Assembly: GCF_025215155.1 (NCBI RefSeq) | Contig: NZ_JALHAM010000116.1 | DNA length: 64,000 nucleotides | DNA from: Dryocola clanedunensis | GTDB taxonomy: Bacteria; Pseudomonadota; Gammaproteobacteria; Enterobacterales; Enterobacteriaceae | Strand: one strand, 5' to 3' | Shown here: piece after piece, positions 43,924 to 51,817 of the stretch | How the letters are laid out: each line of letters begins with the position of its first letter | Position numbering within the stretch: position 1 is the stretch's first letter | The notes under the pieces: model-generated | What the model was told of the DNA's origin: nothing | Seen by the model: the letters and a program-made list of their open reading frames with translations, nothing else | Databases searched by the model: none | Program-made: the position numbers and the translations under genes

Positions 43924-44567
43924 ACCCGACAACGTTTCTTCAGCGCTGGCAGCAGGAGCCTCTGCCGCTGATTGCTATTTTGCGCGGCATCACGCCGGAT
44001 AAGGCCGTAGAGGCGGCGGAAGCTCTGCTCGAGTGCGGCTTCCGCTATCTTGAAGTGCCGCTCAATAGCCCATCCCCCTACGAATCAATCAGCCTGATGC
44101 GCAAAGCCGTAGGCGATCGAGGCTATGTGGGAGCAGGCACCGTTCTGAGCGTTGAGCAGGTAGATCGGGTGGCCGAGTGCGGCGGGCAGCTGATCATCTC
44201 CCCGAACTGTAATCCCGATGTGATCGCGCATGCCGTGGAACGCGAAATGATCAGCCTGCCGGGCGTGATGACGCCGAGCGAGGCCTTTAGCGCAATCAAT
44301 GCCGGGGCCAGCGCGCTGAAGCTCTTCCCGGCAGAGCAGATCACTCCGGCAATCACTAAAGCCTTCCGCGCAGTGATCCCGGCAGACGTTGCTTTCCTGC
44401 CGGTAGGCGGCATCCAGCCTGATGCGGCCCAGATGCGCAGCTACATTCAGGCCGGTGCCAACGGCTTTGGCCTTGGCGGCGGGCTGTACCAGGCGGGCAT
44501 GAGCATCGACACGCTGCGGGGCCGGGCGCGGGCATACCAGCAGGCCTGGCGCGAGTGCGCGGAGTAA
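43920..44567 (+). CDS. dgoA: 2-dehydro-3-deoxy-6-phosphogalactonate aldolase (DgoA family)
   Basis: Cleaves the phosphorylated keto-deoxy acid to pyruvate and glyceraldehyde 3-phosphate. 215 residues, KDPG-aldolase fold; Glu45 (YLEVPLNSP) and the Schiff-base Lys134 (ALKLFPAE) are present, as is GAGTVLS. Translationally coupled to the kinase gene before it, and two bases from the lactonase gene after it. Together with the kinase it gives the phosphorylative branch of the pathway. Confidence 0.9.
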   Translation: MNPTTFLQRWQQEPLPLIAILRGITPDKAVEAAEALLECGFRYLEVPLNSPSPYESISLMRKAVGDRGYVGAGTVLSVEQVDRVAECGGQLIISPNCNPDVIAHAVEREMISLPGVMTPSEAFSAINAGASALKLFPAEQITPAITKAFRAVIPADVAFLPVGGIQPDAAQMRSYIQAGANGFGLGGGLYQAGMSIDTLRGRARAYQQAWRECAE

Positions 44568-44568
44568 T

Positions 44569-45441
44569 ATGATGGCTGACTGGAACAGTGCTGATATTCA
44601 GGTAGTAAACGACTACCGCGCACAGCTAGGTGAAACCCCCGTCTGGTGCGCACGTAGCCAGTCCCTGCTCTGGGTTGATATTTTGCAACAGCGCCTGCTG
44701 CGCTACTGGCCCGAAAGCAGTGGCCGCACTGAAATCCACGCCATGCCGCCTTTTACCAGCGCGGTGCTGCTGACTGGTAAAGAAGAGGTCTTTCTTACCG
44801 TCAGCCAGAACGGTATCGCGCTGTATGACTACGCCCACCAGCGCTTTGAGCCGCTTTGTGATTATCCGACGGATACGGCAGACACCCGGCCAAACGAGGC
44901 GGCCATCGCCCCCGACGGCGCGCTCTGGTTCAGCACGATGGATCCTGCCGTTAGCCAGGCCATCGGGAGCTGGTATCGCTTTGCCTGGGGTGATGTAGCC
45001 CCGCGTCGCCTGCTGGGCGGCCTGCTAGTCCCAAATACACTCCAGTGGCACGACGGCCATGTCTGGTTCGCCGACTCCCTGCGGCACAGCTTTTACTGCA
45101 CGCCTGCGGCCGATACCACGCTTTCCAGCCTCACAACTCATCCTGTTGACGGCATCCCGGACGGCTCTGCGCTGACGACGTCAGGCCAGCTAATCAACGC
45201 CCGCTGGGGTCAGTCCCGGCTGGTGCGCTGCCAGCTTTCAGGCCCGCACATGCGCGAGCTGGATGCTTTGCCCTTACCGGTTCGCCAGCCCAGCAGCTGC
45301 ACCTTCGGCGGGCCGGATCTCTCCACCCTTTTTATCACTTCCGCACGCGACGGGCTTTCACAACCCGGCGCAACGGACGGCGCTCTGCTTTGCACGGCGA
45401 CCAGGCTTACCGGCCAGCCTGCCGGTCAATTCGTTTACTAA
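44569..45441 (+). CDS. SMP-30/gluconolactonase-family sugar lactonase
   Basis: 290-residue six-bladed propeller protein of the SMP-30 family that opens aldonolactones. Metal-ligand segments: LGETPVW (Glu22), RPNEAAIAPDGALWFSTMD, VPNTLQWHDG and IPDGSALTTSG. Two ATGs are adjacent (44569, 44572); the product differs by one residue. In this cluster it would act between the sugar dehydrogenase (51st kb) and the dehydratase. Its substrate is probably a galactono-, fucono- or arabinonolactone; the sequence does not decide. Confidence 0.82.
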   Translation: MMADWNSADIQVVNDYRAQLGETPVWCARSQSLLWVDILQQRLLRYWPESSGRTEIHAMPPFTSAVLLTGKEEVFLTVSQNGIALYDYAHQRFEPLCDYPTDTADTRPNEAAIAPDGALWFSTMDPAVSQAIGSWYRFAWGDVAPRRLLGGLLVPNTLQWHDGHVWFADSLRHSFYCTPAADTTLSSLTTHPVDGIPDGSALTTSGQLINARWGQSRLVRCQLSGPHMRELDALPLPVRQPSSCTFGGPDLSTLFITSARDGLSQPGATDGALLCTATRLTGQPAGQFVY

Positions 45442-45467
45442 AATTATAAAACTATCAAGGTGTTATT

Positions 45468-46892
45468 ATGAACACGGCTACCCACCCTACAAAAACGAAC
45501 CGGCAGACGTACCTCGTCTGCTTCCTTGCGGCCCTTGCCGGACTGCTGTTCGGTCTGGACATGGGCGTCATTGCAGGCGCACTGCCCTTCATCGCCCATG
45601 AATTTAGCCTCAGCAGCCACCACCAGGAGATAGTCGTCAGCATCATGATGTTTGGCGCCGCTCTTGGTGCGCTGTGCAGCGGCCCGATGTCCTCCTCGCT
45701 TGGCCGCAGGAAAAGCCTGCTGCTGGGCGCTGCGCTGTTTGTCATCGGTTCCGTCGGCTGCGCCCTGGCCCACAATCTGGAGATCCTCTCGGTTTCCCGC
45801 TTTATCCTGGGCCTGGCGGTTGGCGTCGCATCGTTTACCGCGCCGCTTTATCTGTCTGAAATCGCCCCGGAGCGCATTCGCGGCAGCATGATCTCCCTGT
45901 ACCAGCTGATGATCACCATCGGTATTCTGGCGGCGTTCCTCTCCGACACGGCGCTGAGCTCCGGCGGTCACTGGCGCTGGATGCTCGGCGTGATCACCTT
46001 CCCGGCCATCATCCTGTTCGTCGGCGTGCTGACGCTGCCGGAAAGCCCGCGCTGGCTGGCAATGAAAGATCGCCATGAGCTTGCCGGTAAGGTGCTCAGG
46101 CTGCTGCGTAACTCTGATAGAGAGGCCCAGCAGGAGCTGGATCAGATCCGCGAAAGCGTGATGATGAAACAGCGCGGCTGGCAGCTGTTTCGCAAAAATA
46201 CCCACTTCCGTCGCTCAACTTACCTGGGCGTGCTGTTGCAGTTTATGCAGCAGTTCACCGGCATGACGGTGATTATGTATTACGCACCTAAAATCTTCGA
46301 AATCGCCGGCTTCTCTACGACTAAAGAGCAGATGTGGGGAACGGTGATTGCCGGGCTGACCAACGTGCTGGCGACCTTTATCGCCATTGGTCTGGTGGAT
46401 AAATGGGGGCGCAAACCGATCCTCAAACTTGGTTTCTCCGTCATGGCGGTTTGCATGGGGATCCTCGGCTACATGTTCTACAGCGGTATCACCAACCCGA
46501 CAGAGCAGTACTCCGCCGTGATCGTGCTGCTGATCTTTATCGTCGGCTTCGCAATGAGCGCAGGCCCTTTGATCTGGGTGCTCTGCTCGGAGATCCAGCC
46601 GCTGGCCGGGCGCGACTTTGGCGTCACCTGCTCCACCATGGCGAACTGGATCGCCAACATGATCATCGGCGCGACCTTCCTGACGCTCATCGACACCATC
46701 GGCAGCCCGAATACCTTCTGGCTGTACGGCGTGCTGAACGTGGTCTGCATCGTGCTGACCATCCTTTTCGTCCCCGAAACCAAGAACATTTCACTGGAGC
46801 ATATTGAACGCAACCTGATGCGCGGCGAGCCCCTGCGCCACATCGGGCGGCAGCTGAGCACCAATCGCCCAATCGCCGCCACGGCGAAATAA
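45468..46892 (+). CDS. MFS sugar:proton symporter, GalP/AraE type
   Basis: 474 residues, 12 hydrophobic helices, sugar-porter motifs GLLFGLDMGVIAGALPF, the repeated GRRKS/GRKP loops, PLYLSEIAPERIRGSM, QQFTGMTVIMYYAPK and the C-terminal PETKNISLEHIERNLM. It resembles E. coli GalP more than AraE in several segments (MWGTVIAGLTNVLATFIAIGLVDKWGRKP), pointing to galactose or another hexose as substrate. It imports the unphosphorylated sugar that the dehydrogenase of this cluster can oxidise. Confidence 0.88.
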   Translation: MNTATHPTKTNRQTYLVCFLAALAGLLFGLDMGVIAGALPFIAHEFSLSSHHQEIVVSIMMFGAALGALCSGPMSSSLGRRKSLLLGAALFVIGSVGCALAHNLEILSVSRFILGLAVGVASFTAPLYLSEIAPERIRGSMISLYQLMITIGILAAFLSDTALSSGGHWRWMLGVITFPAIILFVGVLTLPESPRWLAMKDRHELAGKVLRLLRNSDREAQQELDQIRESVMMKQRGWQLFRKNTHFRRSTYLGVLLQFMQQFTGMTVIMYYAPKIFEIAGFSTTKEQMWGTVIAGLTNVLATFIAIGLVDKWGRKPILKLGFSVMAVCMGILGYMFYSGITNPTEQYSAVIVLLIFIVGFAMSAGPLIWVLCSEIQPLAGRDFGVTCSTMANWIANMIIGATFLTLIDTIGSPNTFWLYGVLNVVCIVLTILFVPETKNISLEHIERNLMRGEPLRHIGRQLSTNRPIAATAK

Positions 46893-46946
46893 CTAATAAG
46901 CCCGGGCCGCCGAGGCTCGGGCAATTTACACCTCTGGAGAAAGACT

Positions 46947-48290
46947 ATGAACGAGACGCTGGACAGCAAATCATCGGCCAAAGCCGCTGAGTCGCGGGTT
47001 TACAGTAAGATCACGCGACGCCTGATTCCCTTTTTAATCCTCTGCTACTTCTTCGCCTACCTGGATCGCGTTAACGTCGGCTTCGCCAAGCTGCATATGC
47101 AGGATGCGCTGAGCTTCAGCGACACGGTCTACGGGCTGGGGGCCGGGATTTTCTTTATCGGCTACTTCCTGTTTGAGATGCCGAGCAACCTGCTGATGCA
47201 GCGCTTCGGCCCCCGCTTCTGGATAGCCAGAATTATGGCAACCTGGGCGGTGCTCTCCGCAGGCATGATGTTTGTCACCACGCCAACGCAGTTCTACGTC
47301 GTGCGCTTCCTGCTGGGCGTGGCGGAAGCGGGCTTCTTCCCCGGCATCGTGTTTTATCTCACGCTGTGGTTCCCGTCATGGCGTTCGGCCCGCACGCTCG
47401 GGCTGTTTATCCTCGTCACCCCGCTTTCCACCATCATTGGCAGCCCGCTTTCGGGTCTGATCCTCAAGCTGTTCGAAGACGTTGGCGGCCTGCATAACTG
47501 GCAGTGGCTGTTCCTGGTGGAAGCCGTTCCGTCGTTCCTGCTGGCCTTCGTGGTGCTGCGCTACCTGGATAACGACGTGAAATCAGCTAAATGGCTGAGC
47601 GACGCAGAAAAGCAGATGGTCTTTGACGACCTGCGCAAAGATGCCGTCAACCGCGAACGGGCCAACCGGGGCAAGGTGGACAGCAGCCTGAAGGGCATGC
47701 TCGCTAACGGCTACGTCTGGCTGCCGTCGATTATCAAAAGCTCCGGCGTGAACGACGATTTCTACATCGGCCTGCTCGCCGCCCTGCCCTACGTCTTTGG
47801 CGCGGCCTTTATGGTGTGGAACAGCCGCCACTCCGACCTGAAGCAGGAGCGCCGCTGGCATATCGCCATTCCGGCCCTGATCGGCTGCGTTGGCCTTGCA
47901 TTAAGCGCTTATTGCAGCGGCTCCACCTTCTGGATGATGGCGTGGATCTGCGTGGCTATGTCCGGCACCCTGGCGCTGATCCCAACCTACATCAGCCTGC
48001 CCGGCGCTCTACTTTCCGGCACGGCCGCCGCAGCCGGGATCGCCTTCGTCAATTCCGTGGGTAACCTGGCGGGCTTCTTTGGCCCGACGGTGCTGGGCTG
48101 GCTGAAAGATGCTACCGGGCGCACCGACCTCGGCTTATACATTCTGGCGGGCTTCCTGCTGCTCTGCGCCCCGCTGATTCTGGCCCTGCCGGCCCGTCTC
48201 GCTAACCCGAAAAAAGTTATCGCTGTCCCTGAACAGAACACCGCGCAGCCTGATGCTGCACACCCTGACAATGCGGCTCTTCGCCGCTAA
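46947..48290 (+). CDS. MFS anion:cation-symporter-family transporter, apparently lacking one membrane helix
   Basis: 447-residue ACS-family protein (IPFLILCYFFAYLDRVNVGFAKL; GAGIFFIGYFLFEMPSNLL; RFLLGVAEAGFFPGI), a family that imports sugar acids such as galactonate, glucarate and tartrate. After Trp258 (ANGYVW) the text jumps directly to LPSIIKSSGV. In relatives I recall about 19 hydrophobic residues (a 'LIYFCxVMGLYGxSFW'-type segment) between these points, forming most of helix 7. The frame stays open. Function is doubtful if this deletion is real. It may have imported the aldonate intermediate. Confidence 0.75.
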   Translation: MNETLDSKSSAKAAESRVYSKITRRLIPFLILCYFFAYLDRVNVGFAKLHMQDALSFSDTVYGLGAGIFFIGYFLFEMPSNLLMQRFGPRFWIARIMATWAVLSAGMMFVTTPTQFYVVRFLLGVAEAGFFPGIVFYLTLWFPSWRSARTLGLFILVTPLSTIIGSPLSGLILKLFEDVGGLHNWQWLFLVEAVPSFLLAFVVLRYLDNDVKSAKWLSDAEKQMVFDDLRKDAVNRERANRGKVDSSLKGMLANGYVWLPSIIKSSGVNDDFYIGLLAALPYVFGAAFMVWNSRHSDLKQERRWHIAIPALIGCVGLALSAYCSGSTFWMMAWICVAMSGTLALIPTYISLPGALLSGTAAAAGIAFVNSVGNLAGFFGPTVLGWLKDATGRTDLGLYILAGFLLLCAPLILALPARLANPKKVIAVPEQNTAQPDAAHPDNAALRR

Positions 48291-48307
48291 GAAAAGAGAC
48301 TGAAATT

Positions 48308-50014
48308 ATGAGTGGATGTGGAGGATGTGCCAGCTGTGGCACGCATTTCAACCCAATCCTTGAAGGTGACGACGGCGCGCTGAAACGTGCGCTGTACAAA
48401 TCAATGGGCCATAGCGACGAGCAGCTTCGACGCCCGGTGATTGCCGTGGTGAACAGCTACACCAACGCGACGGCGGGACACGCCAATCTTAACGAGCTGA
48501 CGGCCAAAGTGCTGGAGGGAATTGAAGAGGCGGGCGGCGTCGGCATGGTCTTTGGCACCATTGCCCCGTGCGATGGCATCGCCGAAGGCCACTTAGGTAT
48601 GCGCTACATTCTTGCCGCCCGCGAGGTGATTACCGCCTCCATTGAAGTGATGATGCGCGCCCACCGCTTCGACGGCATGGTGCTGCTTGGCTCCTGCGAC
48701 AAAATCGTTCCGGCGATGCTGATGGCCGCCGCGCGGCTGGATATCCCGGCGATTATGGTCAACGGTGGGCCAATGTATCCCGCTGAATACAAAGGTAAAC
48801 ACTGGGACGGCAATATCGTTACCGAGGCCATCGGCTGGAAAAAACGCGGCGAAATCACCGAAGAAGAGTTCGCGCACATCGAGAACATTGCCGAGCCGGG
48901 ACCGGGCTCCTGCACCATGTACGGCACCGCGAACACCATGTGCTGCATCGGTGAAGTGCTGGGCATGAGCCTGCCGGGCAGCAGCACCCTGCCCGCCGTC
49001 TCGCAGGAGCGCCGCGAATGCGCCGTGGAAACGGGCCTTCAGGCCGTCAGGCTGGTTCTGGACGGGGTTAACGCTCGCCAGATCATCACGCCGGAATCTA
49101 TCCGCAACGCGATGGTTTATCTGCTGGCGACCGGCGGCTCCACGAACGCGATTCTGCATTTGCAGGCCATTTACTATGAGGCCGAGCTGGGCCATTTGCC
49201 GCTCTCCGCGTTTGATGAGCTCAGCCATCATGTGCCGCTGGTTGCTTCACTCTATCCGGCATCCGAACACGATATGATCGACTTCTGGGAAGCTGGCGGC
49301 GTGCGGGCCGTGGAGTATGAAATCAGCAGGCTGATGAATCTGGATGCGCTGACGGTCGCGGGCAAAACCAAGCGCGAGCTGCTCGCCCAAACGCAGCGAA
49401 GCTGCCGCCCGGAAGTCATCCATACGCTTGCTATCCCGGTACGTAACGAAGCGGGCGTAGCCGTACTTCACGGCAATTTGTCTCCGCTCGGCTGCGTGGT
49501 GAAACCTGCCGCCGTGCCGGAGAATCTAATGGTGTTCCGCGGCCCGGCCGTCGTCTTTAACAGCGAGCAGGAGTCCGTGAACGCAATCATGTCCGGCCAG
49601 ATCCAGCCGGGTAGCGTGCTGGTGCTACGCTACGAGGGGCCAAAAGGCGGGCCGGGAATGCCTGAGATGTATAAGCCGATGAAATCTCTTGAAGGGATGG
49701 GCCTGTCCGATACCTGTGCGCTTATCACCGACGGGCGCTTCTCCGGTTCAAACCGAGGCCTGTTCGTTGGGCATATCTCGCCGGAAGCGGTAGACGGCGG
49801 CGAGCTGGGCCTCGTGGAAGACGGCGACGAAATATCCATAGATATCCCCACGCGCCAGCTGACCCTGCACGTCAGCGAAGCCGAGCTGGCGGCCCGCCGC
49901 GAAAACTGGAAGCCCGTGAACAAAGAGGTTCCGCGCGGCTTCCTGCGGTTATATCGCCGCTGGGCGTTGCCTGCTGCGCAAGGTGCAGTACTGGCGGACA
50001 GGGAGGACGACTGA
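48308..50014 (+). CDS. IlvD/Edd-family sugar-acid dehydratase
   Basis: 568-residue Fe-S dehydratase. Cluster/active-site cysteines fit Cys130 (LLGSCDKIVPAM) and Cys202 (PGPGSCTMYGTAN), with Cys88 (APCDGIAEGH) nearby. GGSTNAILHL, RYEGPKGGPGMPEM and LITDGRFSGSNRG are family hallmarks. An unusual N-terminus, MSGCGGCASCGTHFNP, adds three closely spaced cysteines. In context it should convert an aldonate (galactonate, arabinonate, fuconate or xylonate type) to the 2-keto-3-deoxy acid. True dihydroxy-acid dehydratase for branched amino acids is less likely because no ilv genes are near. The stop overlaps the next start by one base. Confidence 0.85.
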   Translation: MSGCGGCASCGTHFNPILEGDDGALKRALYKSMGHSDEQLRRPVIAVVNSYTNATAGHANLNELTAKVLEGIEEAGGVGMVFGTIAPCDGIAEGHLGMRYILAAREVITASIEVMMRAHRFDGMVLLGSCDKIVPAMLMAAARLDIPAIMVNGGPMYPAEYKGKHWDGNIVTEAIGWKKRGEITEEEFAHIENIAEPGPGSCTMYGTANTMCCIGEVLGMSLPGSSTLPAVSQERRECAVETGLQAVRLVLDGVNARQIITPESIRNAMVYLLATGGSTNAILHLQAIYYEAELGHLPLSAFDELSHHVPLVASLYPASEHDMIDFWEAGGVRAVEYEISRLMNLDALTVAGKTKRELLAQTQRSCRPEVIHTLAIPVRNEAGVAVLHGNLSPLGCVVKPAAVPENLMVFRGPAVVFNSEQESVNAIMSGQIQPGSVLVLRYEGPKGGPGMPEMYKPMKSLEGMGLSDTCALITDGRFSGSNRGLFVGHISPEAVDGGELGLVEDGDEISIDIPTRQLTLHVSEAELAARRENWKPVNKEVPRGFLRLYRRWALPAAQGAVLADREDD

Positions 50015-50919
50015 TGCAAAAGCACTATGCGGCGCAGGATATCATCGGCGTTAATCCGATAACCGCCATGCCGTTTACCGCCAGCGGTGAAATCGATGAG
50101 GCGAGCCTGATTCGCCTGCTGGAACATCTGGCGGACAGCGGCGCGCAGGGCACCACCCTGTTTGGCATCGCCAGCGAATTCCCCAAGCTGGACGACCACG
50201 AGCGCGATCGGCTGGCGCAGATTTTTGTCACTACGCTTGCGGGCAGCCCGCTTTACCGCGCGATGTCCGTCACCGACCACAGTACGGAGCAGGCGGTAAA
50301 GCGCGCTCGCCGGTACGCCAGCCTTGGGGCGGATGCTCTGATGCTGCTACCGCCTTTCTTCCTGCAGCCCGGCCCGCAGGCAATCCAGGAGCATATTTTT
50401 GCGGTGCTCGAAGCGGTGGATATTCCGGTAATGGTGCAGTATGCACCGGGAGAAACCGGCCTGGCCATTACCCCGGAGCAGCTGGCAGCGGTCGCCGCCC
50501 GCTATCCCCATGCCGTTTTCAAAATCGAATGTAACCCCCCGGTAGACTACACCCGCGAGTTTCTGGCTAAGGCACCGCAGGCCAGCGTGCTTAACGGCTA
50601 TGCCGGGCTGTATATGCTGCAAATGCTCGAAGCAGGCGGCAAGGGCGTGATGCCGGGCTGCTCGTTTATCGAGGTCTACGTGCGGATTTATCGCCACTGG
50701 CTTCAGGGGGAGCTGCAGCAGGCCGAAGTGCTTCACACCGCGCTGCTGCCGTACATCCAGCGCTGGATGAGCCACTGCGAATACATCATTCAGGCAGAGA
50801 AAACGATTCTGATGCGGCGCGGGATCATTGCCAGCGACTACTGCCGCAGGCCGGGCTGGGCGCTTACCGCCGAAGACAGCCTGCTTATCGATAAATTTAT
50901 CGCCGACTTCCAACTATAA
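50014..50919 (+). CDS. DHDPS/N-acetylneuraminate-lyase-family lyase or dehydratase
   Basis: 301-residue class I aldolase-like protein. Schiff-base Lys170 (HAVFKIECNP) and the proton-relay Tyr143 (VMVQYAPG) sit at DapA-like spacing. The substrate-carboxylate loop reads GTTLFGIASEF instead of the DapA GTTGES form, so it is not a lysine-biosynthesis enzyme. Family members in sugar-acid pathways either split 2-keto-3-deoxy acids or dehydrate them (L-KDA dehydratase). Here it provides a non-phosphorylative route beside the kinase/aldolase pair. The exact reaction is open. Confidence 0.82.
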   Translation: MQKHYAAQDIIGVNPITAMPFTASGEIDEASLIRLLEHLADSGAQGTTLFGIASEFPKLDDHERDRLAQIFVTTLAGSPLYRAMSVTDHSTEQAVKRARRYASLGADALMLLPPFFLQPGPQAIQEHIFAVLEAVDIPVMVQYAPGETGLAITPEQLAAVAARYPHAVFKIECNPPVDYTREFLAKAPQASVLNGYAGLYMLQMLEAGGKGVMPGCSFIEVYVRIYRHWLQGELQQAEVLHTALLPYIQRWMSHCEYIIQAEKTILMRRGIIASDYCRRPGWALTAEDSLLIDKFIADFQL

Positions 50920-50958
50920 TTTTAAGGCTGCGGCCTGCCCGCAGCCACCGAGGTTTCC

Positions 50959-51741
50959 ATGACAAATCAAAACACAGCCCGAGTGGTTATCGTCACCGGC
51001 ACCAGCCAGGGAATCGGCCACGCTATTGCACAAACCTATCTTAGCAACGGCGATATCGTGATCGGCTGCGCCTTTTCAGCCCTCGATAAAGCGCCGCTGG
51101 CCCAGAAAATGCTGGCCGAAAACCCGGAGCGCTACTTTTACTATTCGGTGGACGTCACCAGCACGGAAGCCATCAAACGGTTCGTTGACGAGGTCGAGGC
51201 CCTGTTTGGCCGCATAGACGTTGTTGTTTCCAACGCCGGGAAGAACGTCTTTAAAGGCATTGACTGCGAGGAGAGCGACTGGGCGCACAACTTCGATTTG
51301 AACCTGCGCTCCCACTGGTATCTGGCTAAATGTACCCGCCCGGCGCTGCAAAAAAGCAAAGGTGTAATTGCTATCATCACCTCCAACCATGCGTTTTCCA
51401 CCATGCCGGGCTGCGCGCCTTACAACATCAGCAAACGCGCGCTGCTCTCGCTGGTACAAAGCCTGACTATTGAATGGGGTCCAGAGATCCGCACCGTGGG
51501 GATCGCCCCCGGCTTCATCGACACCGACGGCAACCAGACGTGGTTTGATTCCCACGCCGACGGCAAAGCCGCACGCGAGAAAACCATTAAAAAACACCCC
51601 GTAGGCCGGATTGGCCGCCCGGAAGAAGTCGGCGATCTTTGCTTATTTTTAACCAGCGACAGGGCCGGATTCATAGCGGGAACGACGATTGTGATGGACG
51701 GCGGGCGCAGCGCGATAATGCAGGACGAGGACGACGCTTAG
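50959..51741 (+). CDS. Short-chain dehydrogenase, probable aldose 1-dehydrogenase
   Basis: 260-residue classical SDR. NAD(P)-binding TGTSQGIG (residues 13-20), NAG at 92-94, and catalytic Ser142, Tyr155 and Lys159 (YNISK) are intact; the C-terminal GTTIVMDGG is typical. Last gene of the cluster. By context it oxidises the imported sugar to its lactone (galactose-, fucose- or arabinose-dehydrogenase type), the first step of the pathway; a keto-acid or alcohol dehydrogenase role cannot be excluded. A terminator hairpin follows. Confidence 0.8.
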   Translation: MTNQNTARVVIVTGTSQGIGHAIAQTYLSNGDIVIGCAFSALDKAPLAQKMLAENPERYFYYSVDVTSTEAIKRFVDEVEALFGRIDVVVSNAGKNVFKGIDCEESDWAHNFDLNLRSHWYLAKCTRPALQKSKGVIAIITSNHAFSTMPGCAPYNISKRALLSLVQSLTIEWGPEIRTVGIAPGFIDTDGNQTWFDSHADGKAAREKTIKKHPVGRIGRPEEVGDLCLFLTSDRAGFIAGTTIVMDGGRSAIMQDEDDA

Positions 51742-51743
51742 CA

Positions 51744-51769
51744 AAATGGGGAGCCGAAGCTCCCCATTT
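51744..51769 (+). terminator. Terminator of the oxidative sugar cluster
   Basis: AAATGGGGAGC-CGAA-GCTCCCCATTT, an 11-bp perfect stem starting three bases after the SDR stop, with a short T-rich end. It may also serve the convergent ispH operon. Confidence 0.8.
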
Positions 51770-51784
51770 AAAACAGGCAAAAAA

Positions 51785-51815
51785 GGTGGATGACGCTATC
51801 GCTTATCCACCCTAC
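51785..51815. repeat. Single REP unit between convergent operons
   Basis: GGTGGATGACGCTATCGC followed by TTATCCACCCTAC is the same REP family as at 9074-9154 and 23844-23873. It lies immediately downstream of the ispH stop and after the SDR terminator. Confidence 0.8.
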
Positions 51816-51817
51816 GC

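Noticed and set aside
48308..50014. IlvD of branched-chain amino acid synthesis
   Set aside because: No ilv genes nearby; it sits in a sugar-acid cluster, with a lactonase, keto-deoxy kinase and aldolase.
50014..50919. DapA of lysine biosynthesis
   Set aside because: The carboxylate-binding loop is GTTLFGIASEF instead of GTTGES, and the operon is catabolic, although dapB lies in the same window.
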